Assembly: GCA_012861695.1 (NCBI GenBank)
Contig: JAAOOA010000033.1
Coordinates: forward strand, 21,728,934 to 21,792,933
DNA: 64,000 nt
Source of the DNA: Trematomus loennbergii
Lineage: Eukaryota; Chordata; Actinopteri; Perciformes; Nototheniidae
Direction: 5' to 3'
A program made the translations under genes and the position numbers. Numbering within the stretch: the first letter of the stretch is position 1; every line of letters starts with the position of its first letter. The notes below the pieces were generated by a model. The model was not told the origin of the DNA, searched no databases, and was given only the letters and a program-made list of their open reading frames with translations. Below are positions 32,360 to 43,640 of the stretch, one piece after another.

Positions 32360-33720
32360 TACCTAGTGAGCATGACACCTGGGGGGCGTGAGCTCATTAC
32401 GACCGTGGGTAGGAGGTACGTCTGAGACAGAGGAAAAATCCGTGCTGCCTAATAACGTACGGTTTAAGGTAGACGAATTGAATAGTAAGCCCTGCTGTTT
32501 TATTAACTGATAAGTTAAAAAAACCCAGCCGGCTTAAGCAGCGAGCCATGCTGCCAAGTAACCAATAGGATATTGGCAGCCGGCTTAACCGGGGAGCCTT
32601 GCTGCATATTACAGTACTTCCCTCTGTCCATCGAACACACGCGCCGTCCACTCAGCGCGCGAACCTGCTCTGGATGTGCTGTGGTTGTCATGGTGACGAG
32701 CCACGCCAGAGTCCTCCAGACGCTGCATTTCACACAGACTCTCATTTATGTCACGTTTAGGAGAAAGCTCGTAAACCGGACCTTGAGGTGCGTTCACGCT
32801 CAACACCCCTAAGGGATGAGCGGAGGTGTGTGCAAGTGCTGTCCACACTGTAATAATGGCACTCGTGGGCTTATTACAACCGTGTGTAGGAGGTAGGTCT
32901 GGGACAGAGGAGAAAAACCGAGCTGCCTAAAAACCAATAGGTTTTAAAGACAGCAGATTTATGCAGCGAGCCATGCTGCCTATAACCGAAAGGTTAGGGG
33001 CAGCCGGCTTACCCGGTGGGCCTTGCTGCATAATATTAACCATCTGTCCACCGAACACACGCGCCGCCCTCTGAGTAATACTCTGAGAGCGCGCGACATG
33101 CTCTGGAAAGTGCTGTGGTTGTCATGGTGACGAGCCACGTCAGAGCCGGAGGGGGCCTCCACACGCTGCATCTCACACCGGCTCTCACCCTGTCTCTGTT
33201 TAGGAGTGTTAAGGCTCGTAAACTGGACATTGAGGCGCGTTCCCGCTCAACCCTGCTGAGGAATGAGCGGAGGTGTGTGCAGTGCTATTCACACAGTGCG
33301 TAATAACAGCCCTGGGCTCATTACGACCGTGTGTAGTAGGCACATCTGGGACAGAGGAAAAAACCGTGCTGCCTGCTAACCGACAGGTTAGGAGCATCAG
33401 GTTTAAACGTCAAGCCCTGCTATCTAATAACCGCCTGGTTAAATACAGCATGGCTTGTGCCGCGAGCCCTGCTGCCTGCTAACTGACAGGTTACAGCCGG
33501 CTCAAACGGCGAGCCCCGCTGTCTGTTAACCGACCGGTTAACCCCAGCTGGCTTATGCACCTCCACACGTTGTATTGCACAGCGGCTCTCATCATGTCTC
33601 CGTTTAAGAGAAGGCTCGTAAACCGGACATTGAGGCGCGTTCACGCTCAAACCCGCTTGAGGAATGAGCGGAGGTGTGTGGAGGTATATCTGTGACATAG
33701 GAAACAAGCCTGCTGTCTAA
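32360..33720 (-). repeat. Tandem array of about 430-bp degenerate units in DIRS
   Basis: Landmarks recur in the same order. GTGCTGTGGTTG is at about 31541, 32680 and 33110. GATGAGCGGAGGTGTGTG or its variant AATGAGCGGAGGTGTGTG is at about 31656, 32815, 33263 and 33662. CGTAAACCGG-like words and short AACCGAYAGGTTA palindromes also recur. The spacing is about 400-450 bp. Some units are partial. No frame stays open. Confidence 0.7.
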
Positions 33721-34494
33721 TCAACCGACAGGTTTTAAAGACAGCCGGTTTGTGCCGCGAGCCCTGCTGCCTAATAACCGATAGGCTATGAGGCAGCCGC
33801 TTATACAGCTTTTTTTGTCATCCGGAGAGAGCTCTCCTGAACCGGGGGAACGGGGAGATCTCATTAGGCGGCTGCCTTTCCGATGATCTCCGGGAGTTCC
33901 TGGAGAATACCGCCTATACGGCAGATCCGAGATGGCGGATAGAGGGACCCGGTGACCCGGTGTCAGCCCGGCAGCCGAACCCATAGGCTCGGCTGTCGGG
34001 CTGACAGTCTCCCCCTCCGGAGGAGAGGGAGGATGGGGCCGGGGGAACCACATGGTGATCCGTGACTGCTGCCCGCCACTCGGATCCAATAAATCAAGGG
34101 CTTGATCCACAGAGTAAGACTCCTGGACTAGCCAATCATCCTCAGCCGCAGCCGCGAGAGCGTCCGCTCTCTGCTGTCTGTGGGCCAGAGGGAGACGGAC
34201 ACAATGAGTGCACGACACCTGGGGAGTGAGAGCCGCGTTTGCGTGCTCCCATCCCCGGCAGTACTTACCTGTATCGTCTGTGTAAAGCCGCTTCCTTTCT
34301 CCCTGGAGCGAGCCAGCCACAGCCGGTCGTAACTCATATGTCGGGCTGACCCCGAGCCCCCGCCCTGTCTCCCCCGTCCGGAGGAGAGGGAGGATGGGGC
34401 CGGGGGAACCCCATGGTGATCCGTGAATGGAGGGGAAGGAGTCGCCTGACTGCTGCCCGCCACTCGGATCCCATAAATCAAGGTCTTGGTCCAC
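33721..34494 (-). pseudogene. DIRS gag-like reading frame
   Basis: A 257-codon minus-strand frame next to the right terminal repeat, in the gag position of DIRS. It contains two versions of a block reading ESYSVDQALDLLDPSGGQQS / DLWDPSGGQQS. A third lies near 31745-31860 outside this frame. LAHRQQRADALAAAAEDDWL and a Cys/His cluster SCTHCVRLPLAH are also visible. Proline-rich linkers separate the blocks. The repeated blocks point to duplication inside gag. Function is assigned by position only. Confidence 0.6.
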
Positions 34495-34770
34495 GGAGTA
34501 AGACTCCTGGACTAGCTAATCATCCTCGGCCGCAGCAGCGAGAGCGTCCTCTCTCCGCTGTCTGTGGGCCAGAGGGCCAGTGCTTCTGCAACGGAGTGCT
34601 GAAGAAAAATGGGAGCAGATGGTCGGGCCTACTTCCTATTTATACGGAAGTGAGGCCGTAGGTGGGGCCCACGTCATAGGTGGGCGTGGATTAAGTCTGT
34701 CAGTGCTGCACACGTGCAGTGGGATTACCCAATAGCGATAGCCTTAGAGGGCGAAGCCTTATACGAAATA

Positions 34771-35140
34771 GAACAGTGTGTTATTAGAAAAGAATAACAA
34801 ATTAGAAGGAAAAAAGATTAAAAAATACAGATTTCAGTATTCTGAGACCCATTTATTTCCCTCACAGACGGCAAAAAAGTGAGACATTATACAATTTAAA
34901 ATAAAAACAATAATCGTGGCTTGACATTGAGTAAGAAAATGTTTTTAAGAACCACACAGCTTCCGGTCTTCCAAGATCCCCGGACAAAAAGACGTGTTGC
35001 AGGCACGAAACATACTACCAATAGAAATACATTTGCTTTTTGTGACACGAAGAAAATGGGAAAATCGTGTTGGTGAACACGAATCAATAGATACGATTAC
35101 ATTTCGTGACTATAACACGAAATGCCGTGAGACTGGGTTG
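34771..35140 (+). repeat. Unclassified interspersed repeat, copy 2, right part
   Basis: It picks up at AGTGTGTTATTAGAAAAGAA, exactly where copy 2 left is broken, and follows copy 1 to GTGAGACTGGGTTG at about 35138. The DIRS element lies between the halves. Confidence 0.88.
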
Positions 35141-36069
35141 AACTGTTAAAACAAACGCTTCAACTTGTACAGTTTTGAATCTGTATTTTTGAATATTGTA
35201 GATTTTCCAGTCCTCCAGGAGGAGGTTAAAAAGAGACAATGTAGTCCCGTAAAAGTTCAAATGGTGCAAATCAAGAACACAGCGCTCTCGTTCTTCTGTG
35301 TCTGATATCACGTAAATAAGAGGATTTAGACGTTGTGTGTTCATTGTATAACTCCACGCGTCTTTTCTCCTCGTATTCTCATTCATGACTTTTTATTTAA
35401 AGTGGACCTATCATGCTATATTTGAATAATAGATTGTAGAGCCATGTCTAGGGTAGACATGTGGATATTATCCGGCTGAACAAAACGTGCATTTATCAAA
35501 CAGGTTTGTTTTCCACAGACCTTATTTCGAGCTATTTTCCAAAATCCTATGGAGAAATCCAATTGCTTTTTTGTCGAGGGAACCCATGCGCAGCTTACTT
35601 CCGGGTAAATACGTCATCCCTGCACCACTCTATATTTGACAACTTCTGCCGTAACTTGCTAAAGTGTTTTGTTTCAACATTTCACAGTCTTTACTGAGCT
35701 GTTTGGTGTTTCATAAAAACAGTGATAGATGTTAAAGCATAACAAGTTTTAATACATTTGAATATATTTTAAAATATTATCATACAATCACACCTATGTG
35801 GATTCATGTGGATCAATACGTATTTACCGGAGGGGGAGGGTGACAACAATTTGTTTCACTTTACTTTTTAATTTCAGTTCCAACCTAATGAAGAATATAT
35901 TTGTATCTGTTATCCACGTTCATAAAGCCTGCATAGAACAACATCATAATAGAAATCAAAAGTCTCTAGATGCACTTGTAGTAGTCCGCTGTACGGAAAA
36001 CCGTAGTTTCCCCACAGCAGACACATATTAATAACATCCGCTGGCGCGTGATAAATACGTTGGGTAGTG
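35141..36069. other. No gene seen
   Basis: TTTAAAGTGGACCTATCATG at about 35396 may start another interspersed repeat, but no partner end was found. The rest is AT-rich, without a supported reading frame. Confidence 0.3.
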
Positions 36070-36072
36070 TAA

Positions 36073-36969
36073 CGGCCCTACACACGGCGGCGTGCGTTGC
36101 CGCTTGGCGGTGGGTGTGTCTTGAGCTTGGGGAGTTAACGCGAGCAACGCCCAAACCCCATCACTGCCGTGAAACGCCAGGGCTTATATCCCCCGGACGA
36201 CCCTGCCCCGCTTCTCTTTGCCTCTTTCGCCCTTGTTTTCTCCTTGCGGAACCTGTCCCTCAGTGACTTCCATTTTGTCCTGCATACTTCCTGAAATGAA
36301 ATGGAAATAATAAAGTTAATTTCTTGAATTACTTGAAGAATTTACTAAATTGTTCCTCCATTAATGAAAACCAAATCCCTTTATCACTGTCAATTGCATA
36401 AAAGGTTTTACATGTCACACTTTATATGATGAACATTTATGACATTAATGTCTATGGTGCTATTTTATGCAACATTCCATGCTGGCTAAATATACTGTCT
36501 ATGCTTGCTAGCTGTCCATTCAAACGAAGTACACTATAAACTCTCCAAACAGGCGAAAACCCACCCACTGTCTCTGCCACCTCCCTCCATGCCTGGCTCC
36601 TCCGGTTTGTATCCCGGGAAGGTAAAGAGGGACTGGTCGTATAACACCGGGTGATTCCCTACCGCCACGATTATTTTCTCCTCCATTTTTTGACATATGG
36701 GAAATGAACTGCGGTATGGCTCTCCCACATACACGCGGTTTGATTGGCTAGCGCTTGTACTGGCAGATTTGCATACGCAGGATTTGATTGGCTGACGCCT
36801 CCGTCGAAGCTTCAAAAGTAGAACATTGCTCTACTTTTGCAGCGAGCACCGCGAGAAAAGCTACGCTTTGCTCCCACAATGCAGTTCGGCGAAGCGTGAC
36901 GTCACCCCATTCAAAGTGAATGGGCAGAAGCGTTGAAGCGGCAACGCACGCCGCCGTGTGTAGGGGCCG
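36073..36969 (-). mobile_element. PIF/Harbinger-type element with MADF exon remnant
   Basis: The ends are CGGCCCTACACACGGCGGCG (36073) and its complement at 36969. The inverted repeat runs about 33 bp through GTGCGTTGCCGCTT. TAA occurs on both sides (36070-36072 and 36970-36972), the 3-bp TWA duplication of Harbinger. The interior includes a minus-strand MADF-like fragment and GCAGAAGCGTTGAAGCGG-type sequence shared with the element at 48516. It is 897 bp with no nuclease. Confidence 0.9.
36550..36686 (-). pseudogene. MADF/Myb-like DNA-binding fragment (Harbinger accessory protein)
   Basis: The minus strand from ATG at 36686 reads MEEKIIVAVGNHPVLYDQSL, then after one frame change RRSQAWREVAETV. 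The NHP.LYD...W.EV pattern is the MADF fold used by Harbinger accessory proteins. The same exon occurs at 48809-48935 on the plus strand. Only about 45 residues remain. Confidence 0.7.
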
Positions 36970-37088
36970 TAAGTGCAGTCGGATTCTCTTGAAGCCTGGT
37001 CATCTTTTCCTAAGTCCTTTTGAGTTCTCCTTACCACTACTCTTTAACCCTGTGACGTTTCACACAGAGGTCAAGGATTAGTGGTTAG

Positions 37089-37904
37089 TGAAGTAAGAAG
37101 ATATGATTCTAAACTGTATTGAAGTAAAGATGTATTATTTTGAATTGTATTTTAGTGAACATGTTTGAACTGTTTTAAGTAATCACACTCCTGGGTCATA
37201 TACACACCCTGTCCCTTTCACCTCAACACACCAGATGCTGTTTTTAAGGTAGATTTGGGTCTCTTTTTATGGGGGCACTAAAGGTTTAATTGTTTGAAAA
37301 AGAAAAGTTTATGAGATAACTCCCCTGGAAAAGGTAGGGAGGGGAGATCGGGACGGAGATAAGAATTGACTTTTGACCTTAGGGGACTTTGGAATTTCAA
37401 GTCCTGGTGAGAACTATTGACCTCACCAGAAGCGAATCCAGCCAGTCAGGACACTTGGGGGGGTGGTCAGCTTACACAGCTCCTCCCCAGGGGCTCTCTG
37501 ATTCGCTTGGGAGGAAAATGGGAAGGAACAATTCAACACATCTCCGCCCCAAAATAGGGATATGTATACGGATGTTTTTGAGTGTAAAATGCTTTTGGGT
37601 TTGGTGAGTTTGTTGGTCCTGATATCTGTGTCCGCATCGCATCACAAACTTGAAGTCCAATTTCTTCTCGTTTGATGAGTTTGTCTGGTCCTGACGCTTT
37701 TGTCCGCATCGCATCACAAACCTGAAAGTCCGGGGTACTCGAGTACTCTGTATAACTTGTATATGTGTTTGGTTTCCTACTAGAAGTAAACTCAGATAAT
37801 TTGTTATAACTTTGATTCCGGTGTTTTCAATTCCTTTCTTATTTTAATAGAGATTTCAGCCTCATCCAACGAACGGCGCGTAGCAGAGGTGTTCTATCCC
37901 AACA
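37089..37904 (-). mobile_element. Solo LTR 3 (minus orientation), 4-bp duplication
   Basis: It runs from TGAAGTAAGAAGATATG to AGGTGTTCTATCCCAACA, flanked by TTAG at 37085-37088 and 37905-37908. Reversed, it aligns with LTRs at 41819, 41987, 53785 and 63044 (TGTTGGAGCAGAACACC start, CGCGCCGTTCGTTGGATGAG block). It is 816 bp with no internal genes, so it is a solo LTR left by recombination. Confidence 0.92.
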
Positions 37905-38008
37905 TTAGGAAAAGACGATAGGAGCTGATTTTAGACAATTCAACCGCAACCTTGTTGTTGTTCTCCTTTCTATTCTTATTCTTCCTTCAACTCAACATGC
38001 AGCCTTAA

Positions 38009-38215
38009 AGGTCCCATCATATTATTTTCTGGTTATTACCCATCCCCTTGTGTGTTATGTAGCTTTTTCTGCATGTAAATGGTCTGCAAAGTCACAAACC
38101 CTCAAAGTACACCCTGTAGCGAGTAAAACTCTAACACAGAAAAGACGTGTCTATGCTGCCCAAGAACGCCTCGTTGTAGACCCCACGCAGCAACCAGGAA
38201 ACGACACCAGTAATT
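38009..38215. mobile_element. TTAA MITE family 2, short deleted copy
   Basis: After TTAA at 38005-38008 it reads AGGTCCCATCATATT, jumps to TTTTCTGGTTATTACCCATC, then CCTGTAGCGAGTAAAACTCT and GCCTCGTTGTAGACCCC. It is internally deleted relative to the copy at 16125. The right end was not found. Confidence 0.7.
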
Positions 38216-39084
38216 ACCTCACACTGTCCGCTCCATATTATCCTGGGGACATGTTAAAAAGGAGTTGTAGTGGTTTACTTCATTTCATCTGGTGGACCAG
38301 TTGTGCCTCAGTTGTCTTTGTGGTGGATTTATGATGCAGTCTGTTGAAGTAGTTGTTGAGGACATTCTGGTTTCATGTGTATTGGCAGTGTATTGAGTGG
38401 AGTGAAAAATACAGTTTGGGTTGTTTGCTTTGGTCTTCATTTGGAATTTGAAAGTAAGTGTGCTTATATTTTAGAAATAATGAATTCAACTACCAACTAC
38501 GATGCTATTACTATTTTTGGCACTCGTATGGAAAAGAAAATAACACTGGATGGGGAACAACCACAACTAGCACCTTAAACATGACATACATTTCATGTTA
38601 TATTTCCTTACCTTAGCTTAGGCTCCTTGAGTAAAACTGAAGATCAACTTACCACATACAATGATGCGTGGCATCACAGGCAAGCCCTCCACTTATTATA
38701 GGAGAGAAGAAGGACCACCATGTCTTTGACATCTTCGAGAGAACCCACCAACTGCCAATTGAAGCGGAGCAGGGTGGACCCAAACGCACGACTGGAAAAT
38801 GCTTTGACAGCAGATACGCCAGGTAGAGCAGGGCAAGGGAAAACAAAACAGAACCGAACTCTCCAACCCACTACAAACAAGGATCTAACACAGGCTAAAC
38901 GAAGAACTAATCACAGGGACAAGACACAGCTGGGGAGGGCAGGCAAACACACAAGGGCACCAGGTTAAATGAATCAGACAATTAGAGAGATGGGAATACA
39001 TAAAGACAGGAAGTAAAAACAGATATAACAAGGGGATGATAGTTTTCTAAGTAAAAGAGAAAACATAAAGACAGACCACGACAC
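38216..39084. other. No gene recognised
   Basis: 38820-39075 (CACAGCTGGGGAGGGCAGGC, AGACAGGAAGTAAAAACAGA, ACATAAAGACAGACCACGAC) reads like the end of a common fish retroelement, but I cannot name it. The rest shows nothing. Confidence 0.35.
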
Positions 39085-39345
39085 TCAACCCAGTCTCATG
39101 GCATTTCGTGTTATAGTCACGACATTTAATCTATTGATGAGGAAAAGAAATGGGGCTCAGAATACTGAAATATGTATTTTTTAAATATTTTTTTCCTTCT
39201 AATTTGTTATTCTTTTCTAAATAACACACTGTTATTTACTCAACAATAAAACACACAATTATCCTTGTTTTTATTTATTTGTTTAATTCTATAATATCGG
39301 GCTTTTTTGCCGTCCGTCAGGAACTGAATTTCAAAATAAAGTCAC
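39085..39345 (-). repeat. Unclassified interspersed repeat, copy 3 (reverse, internally deleted)
   Basis: CAACCCAGTCTCATGGCATT begins the reverse-complemented copy. The section around the GAACACGAATC block is deleted (39130). It continues to AACACACTGTTATTTACTCA and CGTCCGTCAGGAACTG. It gives the undisrupted version of the site where DIRS inserted in copy 2. Confidence 0.88.
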
Positions 39346-39603
39346 CGGAAACAGACGTAGGCGATACACACCTACTGAACTGATTACCCAAGATCCTCAG
39401 CTATGGTTGAAGCTCGGTGATTGGATGTTTTTGCCGCAATGCACGTTGGGATATGGTGTTTATGCATATGAAATCCGAAAACATTAAAAAACTAAAATAA
39501 ATATTAAGCCTGACAAAGTACTTAACGTCTAATATATTGCTTTCCTGCAATGTTTACTATGTTGAAGCACTTATTTTAACTGATATTATACATATTAAAC
39601 CAA

Positions 39604-39819
39604 TCCATTTTAGCCGGCCCGGCTAAAATAACTGGATGGCCTACCTGCCTGTCAGCCTTCCATCTGTGCACAAACTTATCTCGTGCCCTCATTGGTCATG
39701 TGCGCGTTCGTGTGTGTTGGAGGAGGGGCTCTGTAAGGAAGTGGCAGATTTTCTCCGGCTGTGTATTTTCAAATTCTAGCGATCTCGAGCTGGTTTCTCC
39801 AAAATTACCTACCCCACCT
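39604..39819 (-). mobile_element. TTAA MITE family 1, copy B (5'-truncated)
   Basis: It starts inside the element near the ATTTTAGCCGGCCCGGCTAAA palindrome and ends ATTACCTACCCCACCT before TTAA at 39820-39823. It is similar to 41615-41818 and, inverted, to 52965-53190. Confidence 0.85.
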
Positions 39820-39823
39820 TTAA

Positions 39824-40190
39824 TTATACTCTTATTGATGTATGTAGATATATAATAAATGTGCAGAATATGACAATTTAATGGTGGAGGTACACACTTA
39901 TTGATAGATGTCTTGTTGAGGAACCTGTGACCCAAGTTGTTCATTGATTGCATAACCACACCGTAGTTGTGTATATGATATGTCAATAAACCTTAGAAAA
40001 TCTTGAAATCTTGAAAGGGATGTGCAAAATAGCCATTATATACAGTCTTTAATTAACTATTAGTAGAGAATAACGATTAATGAATATGCTTTGTAGGGAT
40101 CTGCAGATAAATGTTTAGTCTTTTCAAGCACCAACTATCAAATATCTCGCCTGATTGTTGGCACTTGACAATCACTTCCCTGAATTTTAC
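39824..40190. other. No gene seen
   Basis: AT-rich, without a motif I recognise. Confidence 0.3.
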
Positions 40191-40345
40191 TCAGGTGTAC
40201 AGTAACTAAAGTCGGATTTAAGGGTTGTTTATATTTCACATCATTAATCCAAATCTGTAAAGTAACTAAAATCAATGTAGTGGAGTAAAAATACCAGGTT
40301 AACCTCTGAATTGTAGTGGAGTAGAATTACAAAGTAACAATGAGC
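40191..40345. repeat. hAT (Tol2-like) terminal fragment
   Basis: ACTCAGGTGTACAGTAACTA and TGTAGTGGAGTAAAAATACC, CCTCTGAATTGTAGTGGAGT resemble subterminal parts of Tol2-related hAT elements. No transposase is nearby. Confidence 0.5.
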
Positions 40346-40895
40346 TGTCAGGTGGTTAATGCTGCCCATTATGGACACAAGCAATTTTCACCCATTTATT
40401 AATTATATGTTTACATTTGATAACACCAATGTGTTTGCTATCCCCAAACCCCAGGGATGTACACAGTTTAATACTGGCAACTTCTAATTGTGGGAAATAC
40501 GAAAACGTCTTTTAAAACTACAATTCCCAGTAGAGACGTGCCATAGAACATGTTGCGAAACACAATAGCCAGCATGTGTAGTTCTGGGGGGTGGGGCTGG
40601 ACTCGTTCGAGTCCAGTTTTGGAAAGTCTGCCGTGGTTTCATTCCATTTCAAAGTCCTGTTTGACGCTCGGCGTAACCTTGGCGCACTGCCACTCCAACA
40701 TCCAATCAAAGAGCTTGAAGATTAATCACGGGGTTTATCAAGCAAAGGGACTGTAGTCCCAAACGATAGCTGAGGATTATGGGTAGTGTAGTGTCTTCGG
40801 CCATCCTAAACTCCGAAAAAACTATTTGTTTCTCCGAATCGAAGGGGAAAAACACAAAAGCATTGTACACAATTTAAACCAATCAATGTTGTGTA
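40346..40895. other. No gene recognised
   Basis: Holds ACTACAATTCCCAGTAG (40508) and GGATTATGGGTAGTGTAGTG (40774), loosely opposed words that might bound a small DNA element. I could not confirm matching ends. Confidence 0.3.
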
Positions 40896-41086
40896 ATTAA
40901 CAAGGTTTATGAACCGCACAGCTTCCGGTCTTTCAAGACCCAACCAGACAAAAGACGTGGTGCAGGCACGAAACACTACCAATAGAAATACATTGCTTTT
41001 AAAATCCTTCTGTGTGTCACGAAAAAAGGGGAAAATCGCGTTGGTGAACACGAATCTTCGATTAAATGTCGTGAGACTGGGTTGTG
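40896..41086 (+). repeat. Unclassified interspersed repeat, copy 4 (3' part)
   Basis: It follows copies 1 and 2 from ACCGCACAGCTTCCGGTCTT through AAAGACGTGGTGCAGGCACG to GTCGTGAGACTGGGTTG. Confidence 0.88.
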
Positions 41087-41440
41087 AGGTTAAGGATGGC
41101 AGCTTCCTCATACGTTGCACTCGGAGAGAAATAGTTGAGACGGAGACGATTGGCCCTTGGGTATGGTTTATTTTCCTCTGCACTGCAGGTGCATCCTTTC
41201 GCTCAGCCGAGCTAACTTAGAATACATTACAACACACACAGATCTGAACATGTGCATCAGGTTAACACCCCTCATTTACATATGACGCAAGCCTGCGTCC
41301 TTACGTAGCACGTGACACTTCAGTGCCTCACAGTGGTACAATAATAATATGACATCCCTTTGTGAGCTTGAGTACAGAATAGACATAATCTATATATATA
41401 TATATATAAAATAACTGAGGACATAATGTAAACATTTCCC
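41087..41440. other. No gene recognised
   Basis: A G+C-moderate stretch with TTGGCCCTTGGGTATGGTTT and a short TA run at 41391-41407. No protein or paired repeat supported. Confidence 0.3.
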
Positions 41441-41818
41441 TTAAAGGTAGGGTAGGTAAGTTTGAGAAACCGGCTCGAGATACACTTTTTGTTATATTCC
41501 ATGGAATGCTCTTAACGTCCCGATAGCAATGAATATCTTAAGTGCTTTGACAAAAAATCCATAAAAAAATGTCATCTGTGGAAGCCGTAATACTGTAAAA
41601 AGTACGACCAATCATTTTAGCCGGCCCGGCTAAAATAACTGGATGGCCTACCTGCCTGTCAGCCTTCCATCTGTGCACAAACTTATCTCGTGCCCTCATT
41701 GGTCATGTGCGCATTCGTGTGTGTTGGAGGAGGGGCTCTATAAGGAAGTGGCAGATTTTCTCCGGTTGTGTATTTTCAAATTCTAGCGATCTCGAGCCGG
41801 TTTCTCAAACTTACCTAC

Positions 41819-43640
41819 TGTTGGAGCAGAACACCTCTGCTACGCGCCGTTCGTTGGATGAGGCTGGATCTCTATTAAATTAAGAAAGGAATTGAAAACA
41901 CCGGAATCAAAGTTTAACAAATTATCTGAGTTTACTTCTGGTAGGAAACCAAACACATATACAAGTTATACAGAGTACTCGAGTACTGTTGGAGTAGAAC
42001 ACTTTTCTGGTGGCTGAATAGCCCCCCTCTCTCCGCGCCGTTCGTTGAATGAGGCTGGATCTCTATTAAATTAAGAAAGGAATTGAAAACACCGGAATCA
42101 AAAGTTATAACAATTATCTGAGTTTACTGGTAGGAAATCAAACACATATACAAGTTATACAGAGTACCCCGGGTACCCCGGGCTTCAGGTTTGTGACGCG
42201 GTTTACAGGTAGACAGACCAGCCTTCAGGAAACGAGAAGTACAGACTTCAAGTTTGGGATGCGGTTTACCGTCTTCTAGACCTGCCTTCAGCAAACAAGA
42301 AGCATTTTTCACTCAAAATCATCAGTATTTCTATCTGTCCTTGGGGCGGAGATTGGTCATCTCTTCCTTCCCATTTTTCTCCCAAGCGAATCAGAGAGCC
42401 CCTGGGGAGGGGCTGTTTAGACTGCTAACCTCCCTCAGGTGTCCTGATTGGCTGGATTCGCTTCTGGTCTAGTTCAATCAGAGTTTCGAACAGACTGATA
42501 TCCCCAACCACACCAGGTCAAAAGTCAATGTTTATCTTTACCTCATCTTTCTCTACATTCCTTTTCCCAGGGGATATTTTCACCTAAACTTCCCTCCTTC
42601 CGACCTTTAAACTCTTCTCCCCTTATTTTACGATGTCTTTAACGACTTAGTGACCGCATCTGGCTCTTAGTGTTGATAAGGATCAATGTTGGTGTGTAAG
42701 ACACAGAATCTCTAAGTCAGTGAATTTAAAAGTGAGAATAACATTCTTTTTCTAAGTGATTATCAAAACCCGTTTGTGATTACATAAAAACAGTTCAAAC
42801 AATATATGTTAACTACAATACAATTCAAAACAATATATGTTAACTACAATACAATTCAAAACAATATATGTTTACTAAAATACAATTCAAAATAATACAT
42901 GTTTACTTCAATACAGTGTAGAATCATATCTCTTTCCTTCAGTACTCCGGGCTTTAGGCTTGTGATGCGGTTTTACAGGTAGACAGACCAGCTTTCAGAA
43001 AACGAGAAGTATGGACTCCAGGTTTGTGATGCGGTTTACCGTCTTCTAGCACCAGCTTTCAACAAACCAGAAGCATTTTACACTCAAAAACATCAGTATT
43101 CATATCTATTTTTGGGGCGGAGATGTGTCGAGTCTTCCTTCCCATTTTCCTCCCAAGCGAATCAGAGTTCCGTGAGGAGGAGCTGTGTAAGCTGATCACC
43201 TCCCCCAAGTGTCCTGACTGGCTGGATTCACTTCTGGTCGAGTTCAATAGTTCTCACCAGAACTTGGAATTCCAAAGTTCTCTAAGGTCAAAAGTCAACC
43301 TCTATCTCCGATTCGAATCTTAACTCTATTCCTTTCCCATGAGTTCTTCACATAAACTATCCCCCTCAGACATCCAAACCCCTCTGCATACATTTAACTA
43401 TGTCTTTAATGACCTTAAAAAACAACATCTGTTCTTAGGGGTGAAAAGGCCAAGTTGGTGTGTGAAACAGAATCTCTGGATCAGTGAGTTTGAAAGTAAG
43501 AATATCATTTCTATATATATGATCACCCAAAACCGTTGTGATTACATAAAACAGTTCAAACAATACATGTTCACTAAAATACAATTCAAAATAATACATG
43601 TTTACTTCAATACAGTGTAGAATCATATATTTTTACTTCA
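41819..43640 (+). mobile_element. Solo LTR 1, itself split by solo LTR 2
   Basis: It begins TGTTGGAGCAGAACACCTCT and ends ATATTTTTACTTCA, with CTAC at 41815-41818 and 43641-43644. LTR 2 (41987-42941) interrupts it after GAGTAC. Without that insertion it is about 863 bp. Its internal CGCGCCGTTCGTTGGATGAG, CACCGGAATCAAAG and ACATGTTTACTTCAATACAG blocks are family hallmarks. A 4-bp duplication with TG...CA ends fits a Gypsy-like LTR. Confidence 0.92.
41987..42941 (+). mobile_element. Solo LTR 2, nested in LTR 1
   Basis: It begins TGTTGGAGTAGAACACTTTT and ends ATATCTCTTTCCTTCA, flanked by GTAC at 41983-41986 and 42942-42945. It is 955 bp. The GCTGAATAGCCCCCC start variant is shared with LTR 5 (63044) and not with LTR 1, so two subfamilies are present. 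The 3' part has three near-identical blocks of CAATATATGTTAACTACAAT type (42800-42880). Confidence 0.93.

Larger units (their letters stand above)
29263..34770 (-). mobile_element. DIRS-type tyrosine-recombinase retrotransposon, degraded
   Basis: On the minus strand from 34770 the order is inverted terminal repeat, gag-like frame (34494-33721), a tandemly repeated stretch, RT/RNase H remnant (about 31290-30472), tyrosine recombinase (about 30260-29945), and terminal sequence. The right end (34612-34770) is the inverse of the left (29287-29445) over CTAAGGCTATCGCTATTGGG, CACGTGTGCAGCACTGACAG and TCCGTATAAATAGGAAGTAG. Opposed terminal repeats, no LTRs, no target duplication and a recombinase with HxxR and Tyr are the marks of DIRS. 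A hAT MITE (31884-32358) lies inside it. Confidence 0.9.

Noticed and set aside
32397..33707. Several overlapping small frames on both strands around 32.4-33.7 kb.
   Set aside because: They arise from the degenerate tandem units inside DIRS; none shows a conserved motif or a consistent frame between units.
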